From Bacteroidales bacterium Bact_07 (GTDB taxonomy: Bacteria; Bacteroidota; Bacteroidia; Bacteroidales; Tenuifilaceae), in the NCBI GenBank assembly GCA_001603415.1, contig LUYY01000060.1, positions 1 through 7,682 of the forward strand: a DNA stretch of 7,682 nt. Reading direction: 5' to 3'. Position 1 is the stretch's first letter, and each line of letters starts with the position of its first letter. The notes under the pieces were generated by a model. It did no database searches, was not told where the DNA came from, and saw only the letters and a program-made list of their open reading frames with translations. The position numbers and the translations under genes were made by a program. Of the stretch, positions 6,904 through 7,682 are shown piece by piece.

Positions 6904-7554
6904 ATGAACGCATCAACTATGCTTTTAACCCTGTTAATCAAGGGAATAATTATAGGATTGGCTGCAAGCATACCGCTTGGTCCAATTGGCGTTATTTGCG
7001 TTCAACGGACTATCAATAAAGGGCGTATCAGTGGATTTCTCTCGGGTTTAGGTGCCGCTACCGCCGATACACTTTTTGCCGCCATAGCAGGCTTTAGCCT
7101 CTCATTCATTATCAGTTTTTTGGAAGCTCGTCAAACCATAATCGAACTTATTGGAGGCATTATAGTTGTTTTTCTTGGACTTAGAATTTTCACCACCAAT
7201 CCCATTTCGCAACTCAAAAGGAATAAACGAAAAAAGAATAACTTGCTGGAAGATTTCATGTCGGTGCTGCTTTTAACTGGCTCAAACCCTCTGGCCGTAT
7301 TTTTCTTCATCGCACTGTTTGCAACAGCTGGGGTAATTAGCCACGAACAAAGCGTATGGGTAAACCTTATAGCATTAGCAGGAGTATTTTTGGGCGCTAC
7401 TCTTTGGTGGTATATCCTTACATCTACTGTAAACTATTTTCGTAGGCATTTTAGGCTTAAACAGCTTTGGTGGATTAATAAGATTTCAGGTGCCGTTATC
7501 TCAACCCTTGGAGGACTTGCAATCATCAATGTTATTCATAAGGTTTTCTTTTAG
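6904..7554 (+). CDS. LysE-family small-molecule/amino acid exporter
   Basis: Inner-membrane protein of the LysE/RhtB superfamily, whose members export amino acids or similar small solutes using ion gradients; the substrate here is unknown. Hydrophobicity shows six helices at about 7-32, 45-71, 77-96, 118-142, 151-174 and 194-213. A basic cytoplasmic stretch (QLKRNKRKK, 103-111) lies between helices 3 and 4. Family marks include the glycine/proline-rich IPLGPIG (23-29) in helix 1, GLGAATAD (48-55) in helix 2 and TGSNPLAV (125-132) at the start of helix 4. The 216-residue length is usual. ATG 6904 is the longest start, but ATG 6919 (residue 6, MLLTLLIKG) begins directly at helix 1 as most relatives do and gives a normal leader from the candidate promoter, so it may well be the real start. 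It follows the aldehyde dehydrogenase gene by 75 bases and was probably not co-transcribed exclusively with it. Confidence 0.87.
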   Translation: MNASTMLLTLLIKGIIIGLAASIPLGPIGVICVQRTINKGRISGFLSGLGAATADTLFAAIAGFSLSFIISFLEARQTIIELIGGIIVVFLGLRIFTTNPISQLKRNKRKKNNLLEDFMSVLLLTGSNPLAVFFFIALFATAGVISHEQSVWVNLIALAGVFLGATLWWYILTSTVNYFRRHFRLKQLWWINKISGAVISTLGGLAIINVIHKVFF

Positions 7555-7682
7555 CTAAACTTTCAGAGTAAATCGCTTCTCTATTCTAAAAGGAAAATAT
7601 TTCGACTTAGTTTATCAAGTGCATTTTCAAGTTGATTCACTATTCAGATAACACACTTAAACTCTTACATGTGAGATTCTGA
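7555..7682. other. Downstream non-coding end of the window, no gene seen
   Basis: AT-rich sequence with no credible reading frame on either strand. On the minus strand one frame enters from the window edge and stops after 13 codons, too short to call a gene end. No strong terminator hairpin follows the LysE-family stop codon; only a five-base ATCAA/TTGAT pair was found (in 7614-7636). I also see no clear TAnnTTTG element. Confidence 0.5.

Noticed and set aside
7614..7636. ATCAA/TTGAT pair downstream of the LysE-family gene as terminator
   Set aside because: Five AT-rich base pairs with a loop of about 13 bases and no U-tract; not distinguishable from chance.
7641..7682. Possible C-terminal end of a minus-strand gene entering from the right edge
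   Set aside because: Only 13 codons before a stop and no recognisable sequence; cannot be supported.

Overview
The window looks like a chromosomal segment from a member of the Bacteroidota, probably of the Bacteroidales/Marinilabiliales kind (the lower rank is a guess). Three things point there. The starts lack Shine-Dalgarno sequences. Several gaps carry the Bacteroidota -7 promoter motif TAnnTTTG. The Lnt, LysE-family and aldehyde dehydrogenase proteins look like those of this phylum. Five complete genes are present. No RNA gene, CRISPR array, insertion sequence or obvious prophage piece was seen.

Left part (1-3573): a two-gene plus-strand operon, gatE then gatD, 31 bases apart. It encodes both subunits of the GatDE-type Glu-tRNA(Gln) amidotransferase. 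GatD is the asparaginase-like subunit that releases ammonia from an amide donor. GatE activates the glutamate on Glu-tRNA(Gln) and amidates it. This heterodimer is classically regarded as the archaeal enzyme, while bacteria use GatCAB and/or GlnRS. An apparently intact pair in a bacterial chromosome is the most interesting thing here. All catalytic residues I could place are retained, and GatE has an N-terminal extension of about 35 residues.

Middle part (3574-5400): a short convergent gap with an imperfect hairpin, then lnt (apolipoprotein N-acyltransferase) on the minus strand, ending tail-to-tail with gatD. A well-spaced Bacteroidota promoter (TTTG, 18 bases, TATCTTTA) supports a start at 5299, about 40 codons downstream of the longest possible start. 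The lnt promoter is divergent from, and partly interleaved with, a candidate promoter for the next gene.

Right part (5401-7682): a soluble NAD(P)-dependent aldehyde dehydrogenase of the lactaldehyde/GAPN-like subgroup, then a six-helix LysE-family exporter that appears to have its own promoter (TATATTTG), then 128 bases with no recognisable gene. Apart from gatE-gatD, the genes show no common pathway: translation, lipoprotein maturation, aldehyde oxidation and small-molecule export sit side by side.
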